This document shows, piece by piece, positions 11,183 through 22,381 of a stretch of DNA of 64,000 nt. Below the pieces are notes generated by a model, which was not told the origin of the DNA, searched no databases, and was given only the letters and a program-made list of their open reading frames with translations. Position 1 is the stretch's first letter. The number at the start of each line of letters is the position of its first letter. Source of the DNA: Vitrella brassicaformis (lineage: Eukaryota > Sar > Vitrellaceae); the NCBI GenBank assembly GCA_001179505.1, contig CDMY01000770.1, forward strand, positions 146,298-210,297, in the 5' to 3' direction. The translations under genes were made by a program, and so were the position numbers.

Positions 11183-14100
11183 ATGGCGGGCATCCAGCAT
11201 GCAGTGGCTGACCCGGGAGACGCGCTCCCGTCGGGACATTTCCTCTTCACTTCGTCACACCCGTTGGGCAAGGGCGGCTGCGGGACCGTCTGGGCCGTCA
11301 AGGACGCCACCGACCCACACGGCCATGACGTGGCTCTCAAGACGATGCAGAAGCCCATCTTCGCGGACCTCAAGGACCCCGGCAGGAACGAGGTGGCCTT
11401 TATGAGGTCACTCAGGGAAGACGCCGAGATGCGGGCAGTGACTCGAGGGGATTCGGTTGCCGACTGGCCGCAGCATTGGCATCCCAACGTGGTGAGGGTG
11501 TACGATGTGTGTGACACCAACGGGGGGAGGTTTGGAGACATGTGGGCCAAGATGGAGCTGCTGCCGAGACCGACACACTAGTATCCATTTCAGACGAGAA
11601 GGTGAGGTGGATCCATCCCTGAAACCGAATGGCCGGCAAGAATGTGCGTGTGTGTGTCTCCTTTTCTGCAGGTGTCAGCGTTGGTCAATTTGCTATTCCA
11701 TGCGAGGCAGGGCGACCAGATCAAGTAAGACAACAGCGTAAGTCGATATGCTGGTCTGTCGCTTGTGCATGTTCTCAGTCATTGGCTGACTTTTCTTTCT
11801 ATCATTCCATCAGATTTTTACAGAGACGCTGACGGCAATCGTGTTCCTAAGCTGCCATCGTCGCCACCCGGCCACGGACATCTCTCCATCGATCCTTGTT
11901 GTGTGTATTTTCCTTGTTGTCTGTCAGACCTGACTTTGTTGCAGCGCTGCAGCCCCTTCAAGGATGCGGTGTATCAAGCCGGTGTGCTGGTCGTCGAGAG
12001 CCACCCGAGGAAACCCCTCTTTGAAGTGCCCGACGACTACCCGGGGCAGATCAACAAGAGCCAGTACATGCAGGAGGAGGCCGAGAGATACGGCGGCTTC
12101 ATCGGTCTGCCGGGCCAGGGAGACATGCCGGGCATCGACAGCAGGGTGGGGCGAGGGAACGGGCTGGCGGTCCCGTACAGTGAGGCGCATCTGAAGACGA
12201 GCATTCGCAAGGGGGTGGCTGGAACGTCCATGGACGAACAGGCCATCGCGTCCAAGTAAGTGAAGTACGGAACAGAAAAAGCACCTCTTAATTGCTCTGT
12301 CTGTGTCTCGCTTTGATTGTAGGTGTTTGTGTTATGCCCGGCAGCGTTGGACGGCAGCCCAGCTGCTATCGCATGCGTACTTCCAGGATCCCGCACTTGA
12401 CACGCTCAAGAACGGGGGTTCCCCATCAGTGAGCTCGCCGCCCCCACCCGGGCAAGGCCCTCTATCAACCCACCAGCATCTGTCTGTCTGTCTGTCTCTC
12501 TGCCTGTCTGTCTGTCTGTCTGTGTGTGGCTCCCTCCAGGTGTACCATCGCGATTTGACTGCCAAGAACGTCATGCTCACGTTCAGGGCGAGCAACAGCA
12601 AGGTGTGGCGCGTCAAGATCAACGACGTGAGGGAGTGGGCAGAGAACTGCCCGGACATCCGCGACTTGGGCCACTACGAGGGGCGGATGCTCACCGGCAT
12701 CTCGTCGGGGATCCTGGACGTGCTGCCCGAAATGATCGTTGGCGGCCAAGACAACCCCACCTCGACGGCTTCAATTGCGCAAATCGAGTGCTTGGCAAAG
12801 TTGCAGGACTGGTTCGGTAAGTTAGTTAAGTGGCGGAGCGAGGGAGGGGAGGGAGGCAGAGAGGGAGGGAGGAAGCAGATGCCGTCCTGAGTGAGTGTAT
12901 CTGTGTGGTGTGGTGTGGTGCGGTGTGGTGTGGCCGTTGTGTGTTGTCAGGTGAGTTTCTGCAGGACACGCAATATCACATCGGACCCCATCACCGCATC
13001 CCACGCACAGCCGGTGCGCAGCACACACACGCACATACACACACGCACATACACGCACACACAGGTGCACACACCTGATGCTGCCTCGTTCTCTCAGATG
13101 GCCGTGCCGATGACAACGGCCAGCCCCGTCGCCAGCACCACGCCCACACCGATGACGAGCTCGACAGTGACCACATGGACCGCCACAACCGCCCGACCCG
13201 CCTCCGCCCCGACCGCCAAGACGACAGCTACGACGACCGACATGAAGACCGTGGCCCCGCGCATCGTCGGCCTCGCGATAGAGATAGCTACGACAGTTGC
13301 GTCGGCGGCGGGTGCGCAGTGCGCGAGAGGGTGGAGGAGGCGGACGGGCGCTTTGGTGCTGGTGTGGGTCGGCCCGGTGTGGGTGGCGAGCAGGGGTATG
13401 TAGAGAGGGAGAGGGAGAGGGAATTGCGGACTGTGCGCGGGGAGATCCAGCACAAGTACCACAACCAGCACGACCAGCATGGCGACCTCCTCGCACAGGT
13501 GCGGTGCGCATTCACAAACAGAGCCTTAAAGATAGAGCGAGAGGGAGGGAATAGTCGCCACGACATCAACGTGCGAGTCCCTTCTCTCTCTCTCTCTCTC
13601 TCTCTCTTTCTGTGTGTGTGTGTGTGCGTGTGTGTGTTCAGGCTTTGTCACGTCCAGCCAGGGACCCTCCCCGTGTGGCGGGCGGCACCTTCGCGCGTGC
13701 TCTTGGCGGCGTCCGGCAGCAGATGTTCCAGGCACACCCACGGCAGCAGCAGCGTCCGGGTCCCGTCCACGGCCAGCCCCCACACACACAATGGCCCTTC
13801 ATACTTCCCCCTCCGCCAGCGCGACCCAGCAGGATGGCCACCAACCAGCAGGTAGCCCCCCCCCCAACACACACACAGACACACACAGAAACACACGCCT
13901 CACGCGCCTCACGTATGCTTTGGATGGATGAATGTGTGTGCAGGGCGGTGGCGGCGGCGGCTCGTCCCTGACCCACGGCTACGACGACAATCATGGTCAG
14001 CCGGCAAGACGTGTCCATGAAATTATCCTGTTTGTCTATACTCCACTGTATGTGCTTACTGCAGATGACGACAACCAGCCGCCATCGCATGCTGCCGCTT

Positions 14101-14267
14101 CCGCTGCTACTGCCGCAGCGCCCTTCATGCCCTCTAGCAACCTGGCGCCCGCCCCGGCGCCGACCGTGGCGCCCAACAGGAACAGGAACAATAACAATAA
14201 CAAGAAGAAGAAGACAACACAGTGGCGGGCCAAGAGGGGCGGTGGGGCACAGACAGACGCCCCTTAG
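11183..14267 (+). CDS. Protein-kinase-like protein with rearranged subdomains and basic low-complexity tail
   Basis: The N-lobe is clear: LGKGGCGTVWAV is the glycine loop and VALKTM holds the VAIK-type lysine. HPNVVRVYDV and MELLPR follow. The next splice-compatible exon gives VSALVNLLFHARQGDQI and then, via an acceptor near 11953, DAVYQAGVLVVESHP (subdomain IX type). Then RQRWTAAQLLSHAYFQDP appears (subdomain XI). Only afterwards, from 12541, does the catalytic loop VYHRDLTAKNVML appear, with VKINDV in place of DFG and LPEMIVGG (APE-like). All junctions are in phase, so the order is I-V, IX-XI, VIb-VIII. Exons from 13097 encode Arg/Asp-rich, Pro/Gln-rich and poly-Gly segments, ending in KKKK before the stop at 14265-14267. 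One base is missing near 11569. Activity is doubtful because DFG is absent. Confidence 0.7.
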
Positions 14268-14276
14268 GCTAAGGAG

Positions 14277-14362
14277 AGGTGGGAGGGTGGAGGGAGGGTA
14301 GGGAGAGAGGGTAGGGAGAGAGGGGAGCGAGAGAGGGGAGAGAGGGGAGGGAGAGAGGAGGG
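14277..14362. repeat. Purine-rich GGAGAGAGGG minisatellite
   Basis: About 85 bp of imperfect GGGAGAGAGG units just downstream of the kinase-like gene stop, with no open frame. It could form G-rich secondary structure. It is in the 3' flank of a converging gene pair. Confidence 0.7.
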
Positions 14363-14581
14363 GTGTCTCCTGTGTCTCAGCGACAAGTCTTGTCGGCGGC
14401 AAGCGGCAATCGCTGCCTACATTTTATATCCGTGGTCTGTTGTCCCGGAGTGTGTGCTGCTTAGAGGAGCGTTGTGGAAGGCAGGCTGGCTGGCTGTGCT
14501 GCTCGTTTTCTTTGTCTCGTCTTGTTTTTGACGGCGATGGAAGGAGAGTGGGGGACAGATCAACGGAGAGACTGAATGCGA

Positions 14582-15310
14582 TTAAAAGACGTCGACCAAC
14601 ACAACTGTCTGTTTGTGACGACAGAAGACGCTTCGGTCGATCGGGATGGTGGTGTCGTGGGGCGCCGTCACGCTCTTGTCGCCCCCCAGGCAGGTACCTG
14701 CCGCCACACCACACATGCCACACACATGAATCACACATTCTACTCGGAGCTGACCCGAGGTTGTACGCTATGACATCGACACTTGCTCCGTGACTCGTGG
14801 AAGAAGCGGACCCTGCACGGACAAATGGACAGCAGGGGCAACATACCATGCACACACGTGTCAAGAGCTCAGACCTGGCTGCAGGGGCATGGCGACTTAC
14901 CCGCCTCTCTAAATGCTGTGGCAGTAACTCTTCGGCGAGGAGAGACCGGGTTGAATCAGAAACAAAACAGCACAGTGCAAACCGGCGATTTCGATGATGT
15001 GTGCCTCGTGCGTTCTCAGTCACCGATAGCTTCTCGCTGGTCGATGCAGATCAGCTCGGCCTCAGTCGCATCACCATCGTCAGAGGGGAGGTCCTGGATC
15101 AGCTTGCTGAGGAAGAGAGAGTCCTTGCCGTTGCCACACGTGGCGTCCACAGCCCTGCCGGCGCCCTAACTGACGACAGCATGCCAGAGATCCATCCATC
15201 CGTCCATCCGTCTGTCCATCGCTCGCTTTGTCCATTCTCGTCTGTAGGCTTACTGGGCGTCAACTTGGTTGAACACATTCGGGGGGGCAGCTGAGAGTGA
15301 AGGCGCCATG
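14582..15310 (-). pseudogene. Putative rRNA-methylase (YtqB/MraW-like SAM fold) gene, degenerate or mis-sequenced
   Basis: The start ATG at 15310 gives MAPSLSAAPPNVFNQVDAQ. A GTAAGC intron follows, then an exon with AVDATCGNGKDSLFLSKL and ELICIDQREAI, the SAM-binding motif I and acidic motif II of the rRNA-methylase-like (YtqB, PF06962) family. After another intron come ELLPQHLERR, then VRFFHES, DVIAYNLG and YLPGG, matching the family's 'HDSH...fNLGYLPGGDKs' region. Continuing in the family frame (DKSVTAPHDTT) needs one base removed from the six-C run (plus strand) at 14682-14687. A further frame change is needed between VRFFHES and DVIAYNLG. The C-terminal third of the family is missing before the stop at 14582. 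It is therefore either a decaying copy or a gene damaged by sequence errors. Confidence 0.55.
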
Positions 15311-15726
15311 GTGAAGGCGCTTGTGAGTGGTGACAGGGATTCGATCTGTTAATTCAGCCGCACACATTCGTAGCACTCATATGCGGTAACAGAGGATTTG
15401 TCCCGGGCGCCGTGGCTGCACTCAAGAGGTTGCGGGATCGCGCCCTTTCTCAGGGTTAAACGGAAACAGAGACCCTAGAGCCTCAGAGAGGCAGGAGGGA
15501 GTGGAAGAGGGAGATCTGCTTGCCTGATCTCGTGAATCACCCGCCCATCTGTTGTCTGTTTTCGCCTGTCGGTTGCGCATCCTTCCTGCCGTCCCGTGAG
15601 TGAGTCTCGCGGCCAGATCTCTCTCTCCTGTCTGTCAGTGTGTCCTTTTCTCGCGGATCACTGTTCACAGACGCCCACACACACATACACGGTTGCTCTG
15701 GGCGTGTCCTTCGGTCCCTCACCCAA
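15311..15726. promoter_or_regulatory. Divergent 5' region
   Basis: About 416 bp between divergent starts of the methylase-like gene and the TLDc-like gene. A GGGATTCGATCT word at about 15336-15348 resembles a tRNA B box, but no matching A box or cloverleaf was found. No gene called. Confidence 0.3.
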
Positions 15727-17662
15727 ATGGTGGTTCTCCGTGGCATGATGCTGTTGGCCTTGGCCGTGACGCTCGCCCTCTGTCTGACGCCCACAAGCAC
15801 AACACACGAGGTATGTTTGTCTGTACCGCATAGATACGCACACGCTCGCACACGCACAGGCAGCGTAACATCAGTCAGCTGCCTTTCCTCGATGTCTGTC
15901 TGTCTGTCTGTCTGCGGCTGCTCTGACTTACGCGCGTACGTGTGTGTGTTTAGGTCCGTCATCTCCAGGACACTCGGCCCGTCGGCACCAGCCTGTCCCA
16001 AGCAGAGTATGAGGGCCTCCGTGGCCTGCTGCAGGCAACAGATGATACGAACTTCACGACCCTCTACAGGTCGGTATACCGATGTGTGTGTAAGTGCATC
16101 CAACAGCGGCTATCTGTCGTGCATGTGTGTGCGCGTGTCTCGCATGTAGGGCCTCTGTGAACGGCACAACATATAGCGATCTGCTGGACAGTGTGGAGAA
16201 CAAGACGGATTTGGCGATCGTCATTCGTTCGCGTCAGAATGTGTTCGGCGTTTACATCAAGGACGGCATCCAGACGCCCGCCAACGCGACGGAGAGCCAT
16301 TATTACAAGAGTGAGGTTTTGTGGTTCTCACTGGCGGGGCACTTCCGACATGCCGACCGAGGTCAAGCTATTGCGATCGTGGCAGATCGTGAAGGTGGCA
16401 GGCAGGGAGGCGACAACCTGTTATCGGTGTGAAAGGAAGCTGTATGTAAGTGGGCTCATGTGGTTGGGCCTGAAGACGACGAGGGATGACTTGTTCGATG
16501 GCTGGATTGACCGCGGCCTGCAGTACACCCCCAGGGAGTATGTGCCAGAGGGCTATACGGGCGAAAGGGACGGAGATGGCGATGCACTGCTGGGGGGCAG
16601 CCTACCTTTTAGAGCCGATGAGGTAGAGGTGCTTCAGATGTACCCGCCACAACCGACTACCCCAGCCCCTCCCGCACCACCTGCTCAACCACCTGCCGGC
16701 TCGTCGCTGTCTGACGTGGAGTACGGCGGGCTGCTTAGCCTGTTGAAGCCATCAAATGACACGACGGTCACCATGCTGTACCGGTATGTATCCGTACAAA
16801 CACACACACGTATGTGCATCAAAAGATCGACAGTGGCTGTCGTGTATGTGTCTCTGTGTGCCATACAGGGCCTCTGAGAATGAGAACGCTACAACATATA
16901 CCTATCTGCTGGACCGTGTGGCGAATGAAAAGGATTTGGCGATTGTCATCCGCCAAGACAAGTATGTCTTCGGCGTCTACATCAGCGAAGGTATCCAGAC
17001 GCCCGCCAACCCGTATGAGAGCCGCAAGTACCAGTGTGAGGTGTTCTGGTTCTCCTTGTCGGGACGCTACAAGGAGCCGACCAGGATCGACATACCTTGG
17101 AGGGTCACGTGCGATGTGGCGGGGAGGAATGGGACAGTACGGGTGGGAAGACATAGATCCGCTGCGAGGATGTATGTTGGGGGGTTGTTCCTGGCCGACG
17201 TCGGCAGCAGTCGCCCTGCTGCTGACATCCGCGAGTGCAGTCAGAAGACCAGATGGGACTGGCTGCCTGAGGGCTACGAGGGGGCGACAGAGGACTATGT
17301 ATCGGAGAGAAATGGCGGTCTTCCGCTGGGCGGGTCGGAGTTTTTTGTGGCTGACGATATCGAAGTATTGCAAGTGAGCGGGGAAATCGCCGACATACTG
17401 CCTCCTCTTCCCACTACGCCTCAGCCGAGTACAAGCCCCCCTCCACCCCCTACGACATCAACACCGGAGCCCAACAACAGCAACCCCGGAGCCGACAACG
17501 ACAACCGCACCCCCTACGACAACAACACCCGAGCCGATTAAGACTGCACCGCCTACGATAAGCACACCCGATCCGTCTGAAAGCGCAGCGGTGTCTGTGG
17601 GGAGCTTGTGGTGGGGCGGGATGGTGCTAGCGATGCTCATCTGCACGTGGGGGCTCTTGTAG
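15727..17662 (+). CDS. Secreted protein with two TLDc-like domains and C-terminal hydrophobic anchor
   Basis: The first exon (15727-15810) encodes a signal peptide, MVVLRGMMLLALAVTLALC. Two tandem domains follow, exon-for-exon parallel: 16150-16783 and 16869 onward. Both have YLLDxVxNxxDLAIVIR, VFGVYIxxGIQTPAN, CEVFWFSLSG-type blocks and WLPEGYEG/YVPEGYTG, ending ADDIEVLQ/ADEVEVLQ. The order (helix, IVIR strand, FGVYI strand, WFSL strand, VEVLQ) matches TLDc domains as in OXR1/TBC1D24. Each domain is followed by a Pro/Thr linker, and the last 20 residues (WWGGMVLAMLICTWGLL) are hydrophobic, suggesting a TM or GPI-anchor signal. Two extra bases break the frame: one C at 16345-16346 in domain 1, one C near 17472 in the Thr/Pro linker. 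An uncorrected reading would end at 17541. Secreted TLDc is unusual, since the family is normally intracellular. Confidence 0.7.
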
Positions 17663-18110
17663 AAGCACTCGAGTACAGTGCTGTTTCTGTCTGTAAGTGT
17701 ACGTGTGTGTATGTGACCTATGTGAGTCCCATGTGATGCTGGGCTGTGTGTGTCACGCTTTCCGGGGCTGTGCGAAGAGGTAGTGTTCGTCCGTTTATGT
17801 GTCGTCTCGTCTGTCGTGCTTCTCCGTGCTCGGATGGTCAGTGCAGTGAGAGATCTTGCCTGGCCAAACGAACATGTGTGTGTGCGTGTGTGCTGTGAGT
17901 GGCTGTCAATGCAATGTGGATATGTGGGTGTTGTTCCCTTGGAGCGTTGCTGAGTGAAGTAGCGACCTCAACTGCGCTGACACACACGTACACACGCACA
18001 CACACATGTCCTGTGGTGCTGTGCTGTGCTGTGCTGTGGCGGGCGGCTGTCTGCCATTGGCTGGCGTCTGTAGGTGCGCCGATCGATTTGGTAGTGTACA
18101 TGTCTTTCCT

Positions 18111-18141
<31 letters not shown>

Positions 18142-19284
18142 ATGTGTGTCTGTCTGTCTGTCTTGATGAGTGACTGTAAGTAATGGTCTTGTGGCATGCC
18201 ACGCTGTGCTGTGCTATGAGTGTGTGTGTTCGTGTGTTTGCCGGGTTTTCACAGTGGTGGTCCCTGCGGGGCTGGGCTGCGTATGTTTATTGTATTGCGT
18301 GGGATGTCCTTGAGTGGGCGTGTAGGTGCCTTGTGTGTTGTGTGTATCTGTGTGGTGAGCGGACCAAGTGGGATTGATGGAACCGATTCCTTCCACCAGA
18401 CGGCATCTGTCGGCCAACGCACTTCAGCTTGTGCTTCCACCCTCTCAATGTCTCCATGCCACCACACGCACATCGCGATGCGGGGGAGGGGGTGCGCGCG
18501 GCCATCGACTGGGCGTGGGGTCGTTTTCTTTTTTTGCTGTACGACAGTCTATCAGGTGTGTCTTTGTGTATTTAATTAAACTGGCGGTTCGGCGCTTTGC
18601 ACGCCGCTTCAGCTGAGGATGTAATTCACGTCACTCTTCACGTCACTCTTCATCACTCTGTCGGTGACTTCAAGTTGATGCATGCGTTGAGTCGCTGAGT
18701 GGTGTGGGCGGGTGCAGGCATGGACAACGAACGATGGCTGGGCAGTTACCCACGCTGGGCTGTTTCCGTCAGGCAGTTGAGAGAACTTGAGAACCAGATA
18801 CGAATGGCGTACGCTCATACGGCTGCGCTGACTGCGTGCCGTGGCCTGGTGTGAATGTGCAGTCCATATGGAGGCTCTTTCGCCGATTTGCAATGAGTCC
18901 GATCCTCGGCTCTCCCCAACTTAAGCTCGCAGATCGTGGGGGAAGAAGGAGGAATATCGGATTCTTGTGCGCATCGAGGGGCGGCTGGTGCCGTACTGTG
19001 CCCGCTGAACCTCATACTCAATGAATGGCTGAATAAGAAGCATCGTGCTGACGTCCATCCATCCTGCGGTACGTCAGGCAGCGAGAAGGCGAATTCGCCC
19101 GTCGGCGCCGCCCTCATGTGCCTGCTGTCTGTCTGTCTGTCTGTCTGTCTGTCTGGTTTTGTGTATGTGTGCGTCAGGGAGGGACTTGGTAACAACGTGA
19201 GCACCAGTGGGTATTAGCGCCTCAGAGAAGGCCTTGGAGTTTCACGTCCCATCGCAGCCAAGAGCATCTGGAGCTACAGATAGC
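17663..19284. other. Long intergenic region with microsatellites
   Basis: About 1.6 kb between two same-strand genes, the largest internal spacer. It holds a CTGTG-type run (18010-18040), a TC then TG run (18110-18145), a CACGTCACTCTT tandem word (18625-18655) and a TCTG run (19125-19155). No exon series with similarity was found on either strand. Confidence 0.55.
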
Positions 19285-21526
19285 TATGGAGGACGATAGA
19301 CAGGTGAGGCGCAGCACACGTCTGCCTTGCAGCTGATTGCATTGGTGGATTGCGTGTTGCGTCCATGTTTGCAGGTGGAGAGCTCTCGCCATGACGACGC
19401 ACAGGCAGCATCTGCTGCTGCGGCTTCATCGGCATCCGCTGGTGGTGGTGGTGGTGTGAGTGAGAGGGAGAGAAACCTTCGGCAGCAAATCTCAGACACG
19501 GTAAGCCGCCGACAGACTGAGGCCATGTGTGCACTGATGGATTTCTCTTCCGGTCATATGTGCTGTGTCTTTGTGTGCAGCCGGGCCTCCTTAGCATCGT
19601 CATGGCCTTCCTCCCCCTCCACCTGCTCGTCCGTGTGTCCAAAAAGACGTGGCAGCAGGCGGCCCCCCGCCAGCATCGCCTTGTCATCAGCGCAGAGGAC
19701 AGAGAGGAGCGGTCGTTGTGGCAGCGAGTGCCCATGACCCTCGTCAATCAGCTCGCGGCACTGCTCACACAGCTGACGTGTGTCGTCCTCTGCTACCCCA
19801 TCGACTTCCCTCTTTGGGTCTTTGACGTCTTCGTTGCCATGGTGGAGGGTCATATCGCTGCGCGGCGTGCAGCCAACATGGAAGGCGGCACACTGCACAC
19901 CATCACCGTCGAGGGAGTCCGGCTGACCCGCAAGGAGATGGAGACTGTCACAAGGACACACCCACCCCTCCCACCCCTTGCCGACCCGCCCCCGGCCCTC
20001 CCCGCACTCACCACTATCGTCGGTTTGATGCCCGACCATCAGGGACTGGCCGACCGCCGCTGGCGAGTGTCGTCACTCGCGGTCGTGCAGCAGGAGGGGT
20101 GGTTGGCTGCCAACCTGAGCCGATTCATCAGTCCATCAAGCTGCGGTGTGTCGGCGGCGACTTTGACGAGGGCGAGTGGGCGGGTGTGTTTGAGGGCATT
20201 CCTGAGACCCCTCCTGGGCAGCAGGGAGGGCCACTCTCCCAGCTGGAGGCCATCGGCACCATCAAGATCCGTGGTGATAGCACCGACCAGCTGGGCGTCG
20301 AGCGGCTTCAGGTAACAACAAAGGAAACGCACAGCAGGGCCTGTGAGTTGGTTCGTGACCTCTCGTTTGTGTGTTCCTGCCTTCAGGCTGTGCTCCTGGC
20401 GCGCGGCTGCCGACGGTCCCTCGAGCGGCTGGACGTGTCGGTTGTTGATCGCTACTACAGTGTCGCCCGCGACACTTTCCCGTCCTGCTGGCCCTGGACC
20501 GGCTGGCCACCGAGTGCTGCCGACAGGACGCCCCCGTCACATTCACCTCCTCTGGCTCCCCTGGCTGGACGTATTTCGACCTCAACCTCTTCTACCACAG
20601 CGAGTTCCCCATCCACCCCTCGCCCTGGCTCAAGAGCGTCATCCAGCAGGTGGCAAGCGACGCCGCACAGGTCAAGTACACCATCACCCAGGACGACCTC
20701 ACTGACGACCTCCGCAACCCCAGCCAGGCCGCCATCGACATTGCCAACCCACTCACATTCGACAACGCCATCTATGTGGGGGTCGACAGCGGTTTTGGCT
20801 TCGATCCGCCCGGCAACGCCGACTCGCCCCACCCCTCCATCATCGCCCACCTCCCATTCCAGCCATTCCCAAAGGCCACATCGCTGCAGATCAACACCAG
20901 ATTGGGTGCTGCGGGCCGGCTGCTGGCTGACAAGATGCCTGACAAGGTGACGAGGGCGGACATTCGCGTTTTGAGGGGTGGTGAGGCGGTGACCGTCTTG
21001 GAAGCGCTAGGGAGTGAGAGGGAGGTGGGGGAGGTGGAGATGCGAGGGGTCGGTGTCGACCAGCTGGTGGGGGCGGCCGGCGGATTGCCGAAGATCAAGT
21101 GGATTACCATGACGCGTACGCAGAGAGGGGGAAGGAGGGGGGGAATGTGTCCTTCCGTCTTGTGCAAACATCCCTTGCTGTACTGTGTGTGTGTGTGACT
21201 TCCTTCAGTGCCGGATGATGCTGATGTCGAGGAGGATGCAGGCAGCTACGTGCACGCCCGCCTCTCATCGCTCATTCAGCGCATCAGGGGCCTGCAGTAT
21301 GTGACGCTGGGTGTGCACTCCATGTTGCCTCCCTCCCCGAGGGCACCAACATCGATGGCTTCACAATCAGACACATCATCCCATCCTTTGGGGGCACGTA
21401 TGTGAAAATGACTGCAGTTCGCAATGCCCGAGGTGAGGAGGGCACTGACATGAAGGTCTGATTGTATGCATGGCCATGCTGATGTCGCTGTGTGTTGGCG
21501 GTTTTTTGGCAGGCCGGCTGTCGTGA
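19285..21526 (+). CDS. F-box-like protein with long C-terminal region, frame interrupted
   Basis: A short first exon (MEDDRQ) leads to a Ser/Ala/Gly-rich exon ending QQISDT. The next exon, after a GTGTGCAG acceptor at about 19580, starts PGLLSIVMAFLPLHLLVRVSKK followed by TW, the spacing of an F-box (L..I..fLpl..l..v...cr.W). F-box proteins recruit substrates to SCF ubiquitin ligases. Downstream segments read well only in successive frames: LWVFDVFVAMVEGHIAARR, GGDFDEGEWAGVFEG, LERLDVSVVDRYYSV, then FPVLLALDRLATECC and GWTYFDLNLFYHSEFP, and finally NIDGFTIRHIIPSFGG. Frame changes are needed near 20479 (one T short in TTT) and near 21320. The change near 20130 may instead be a 65-bp intron (20067-20131). 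The C-terminal region matches no family I know. It may be a decaying gene. Confidence 0.5.
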
Positions 21527-22381
21527 CGGACCGTAGCAGACGGGGAGTGGGGGAGTTGCTTGCTGTTGAGTAGCGGGCGGTGGCTGGCGACATCCGTGTG
21601 GTGCATGGCTGCCTGAATGTGTGTGTACGTGTGTGTGGATGTCTTGATGACTGCCTAGCTGTACAGAGTTGGCGGACACCTCATAGCAGAGGGAAGGGAG
21701 GGCCAGCAGGTGTGTGTAGGCGGCAAGCGTCGCATGGATGGATGGATGGACTGCGTGGGTTTGACTTCATACGGCTGCATTTCGTGATTTCGTGCGTGCC
21801 GTGGCATCAGTGTTCAAGATCCAACAAACCTCTCGCGAAAGAACACAAATGCATTGAGATGCATCCGCGAGATTGACGGTCTGTACCACTCACACCCATG
21901 TGGAAGCGAGCAAGTCACGAATGTAGAAATGCCCCCACAATCGCACCGCACCCACATCGAGTCGGCATACACAGATAGATATGGTCACACAAGCGATAAA
22001 TACACGCAGGCACACAAATGTAATCATTATATGCGTGGAAGCTCTCTAGCCACCCAGCCAGCCATGTGACCCGAAGACACTATTGAATCCTTCCAGGGAG
22101 CGATACAAACACACACGCAGCTCACTCACCCACTCCCCGACGCATAAAAGACCTCACATGCCTCACTCACTCTCTGCGCAGAAGAGACGCCATTAAATCC
22201 TCACAATATGCAGCCGGCACCACACAAGACTGTCCCTCCCTCCCTCACTGACCCCCTCCCCTCATGGCCCCATCCAGCGATGTCGTATCCGCCCCGGCAA
22301 GGCACCGCCATGGATAAACATCACAATGCACGCAACACAGAAGGAATGAAGGAAGGAAGGGCTCGCTGCCTGCCTGCCCGC
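21527..22381. other. Convergent intergenic spacer
   Basis: About 855 bp between converging genes. It contains TGGA repeats (21733-21750) and CA-rich stretches, with no supported coding exon. The ORFs at 21580-21876 have no similarity or splice context. Confidence 0.55.

Noticed and set aside
14424-15023. 199-residue minus-strand ORF
   Set aside because: It crosses introns and exons of the methylase-like gene in mixed frames. Only parts near 14,680 and 14,780 have family similarity, and the rest is low-complexity.
15300-15475. tRNA-like B-box word and GC-rich stem
   Set aside because: No A box, acceptor stem or anticodon loop could be paired, so no tRNA is called.
20099-20950. 283-residue plus-strand ORF as a separate gene
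   Set aside because: Its first part is an exon of the F-box-like gene. After about 20480 it becomes Ser/Thr/Pro-rich shadow while the adjacent frame carries the sensible protein.
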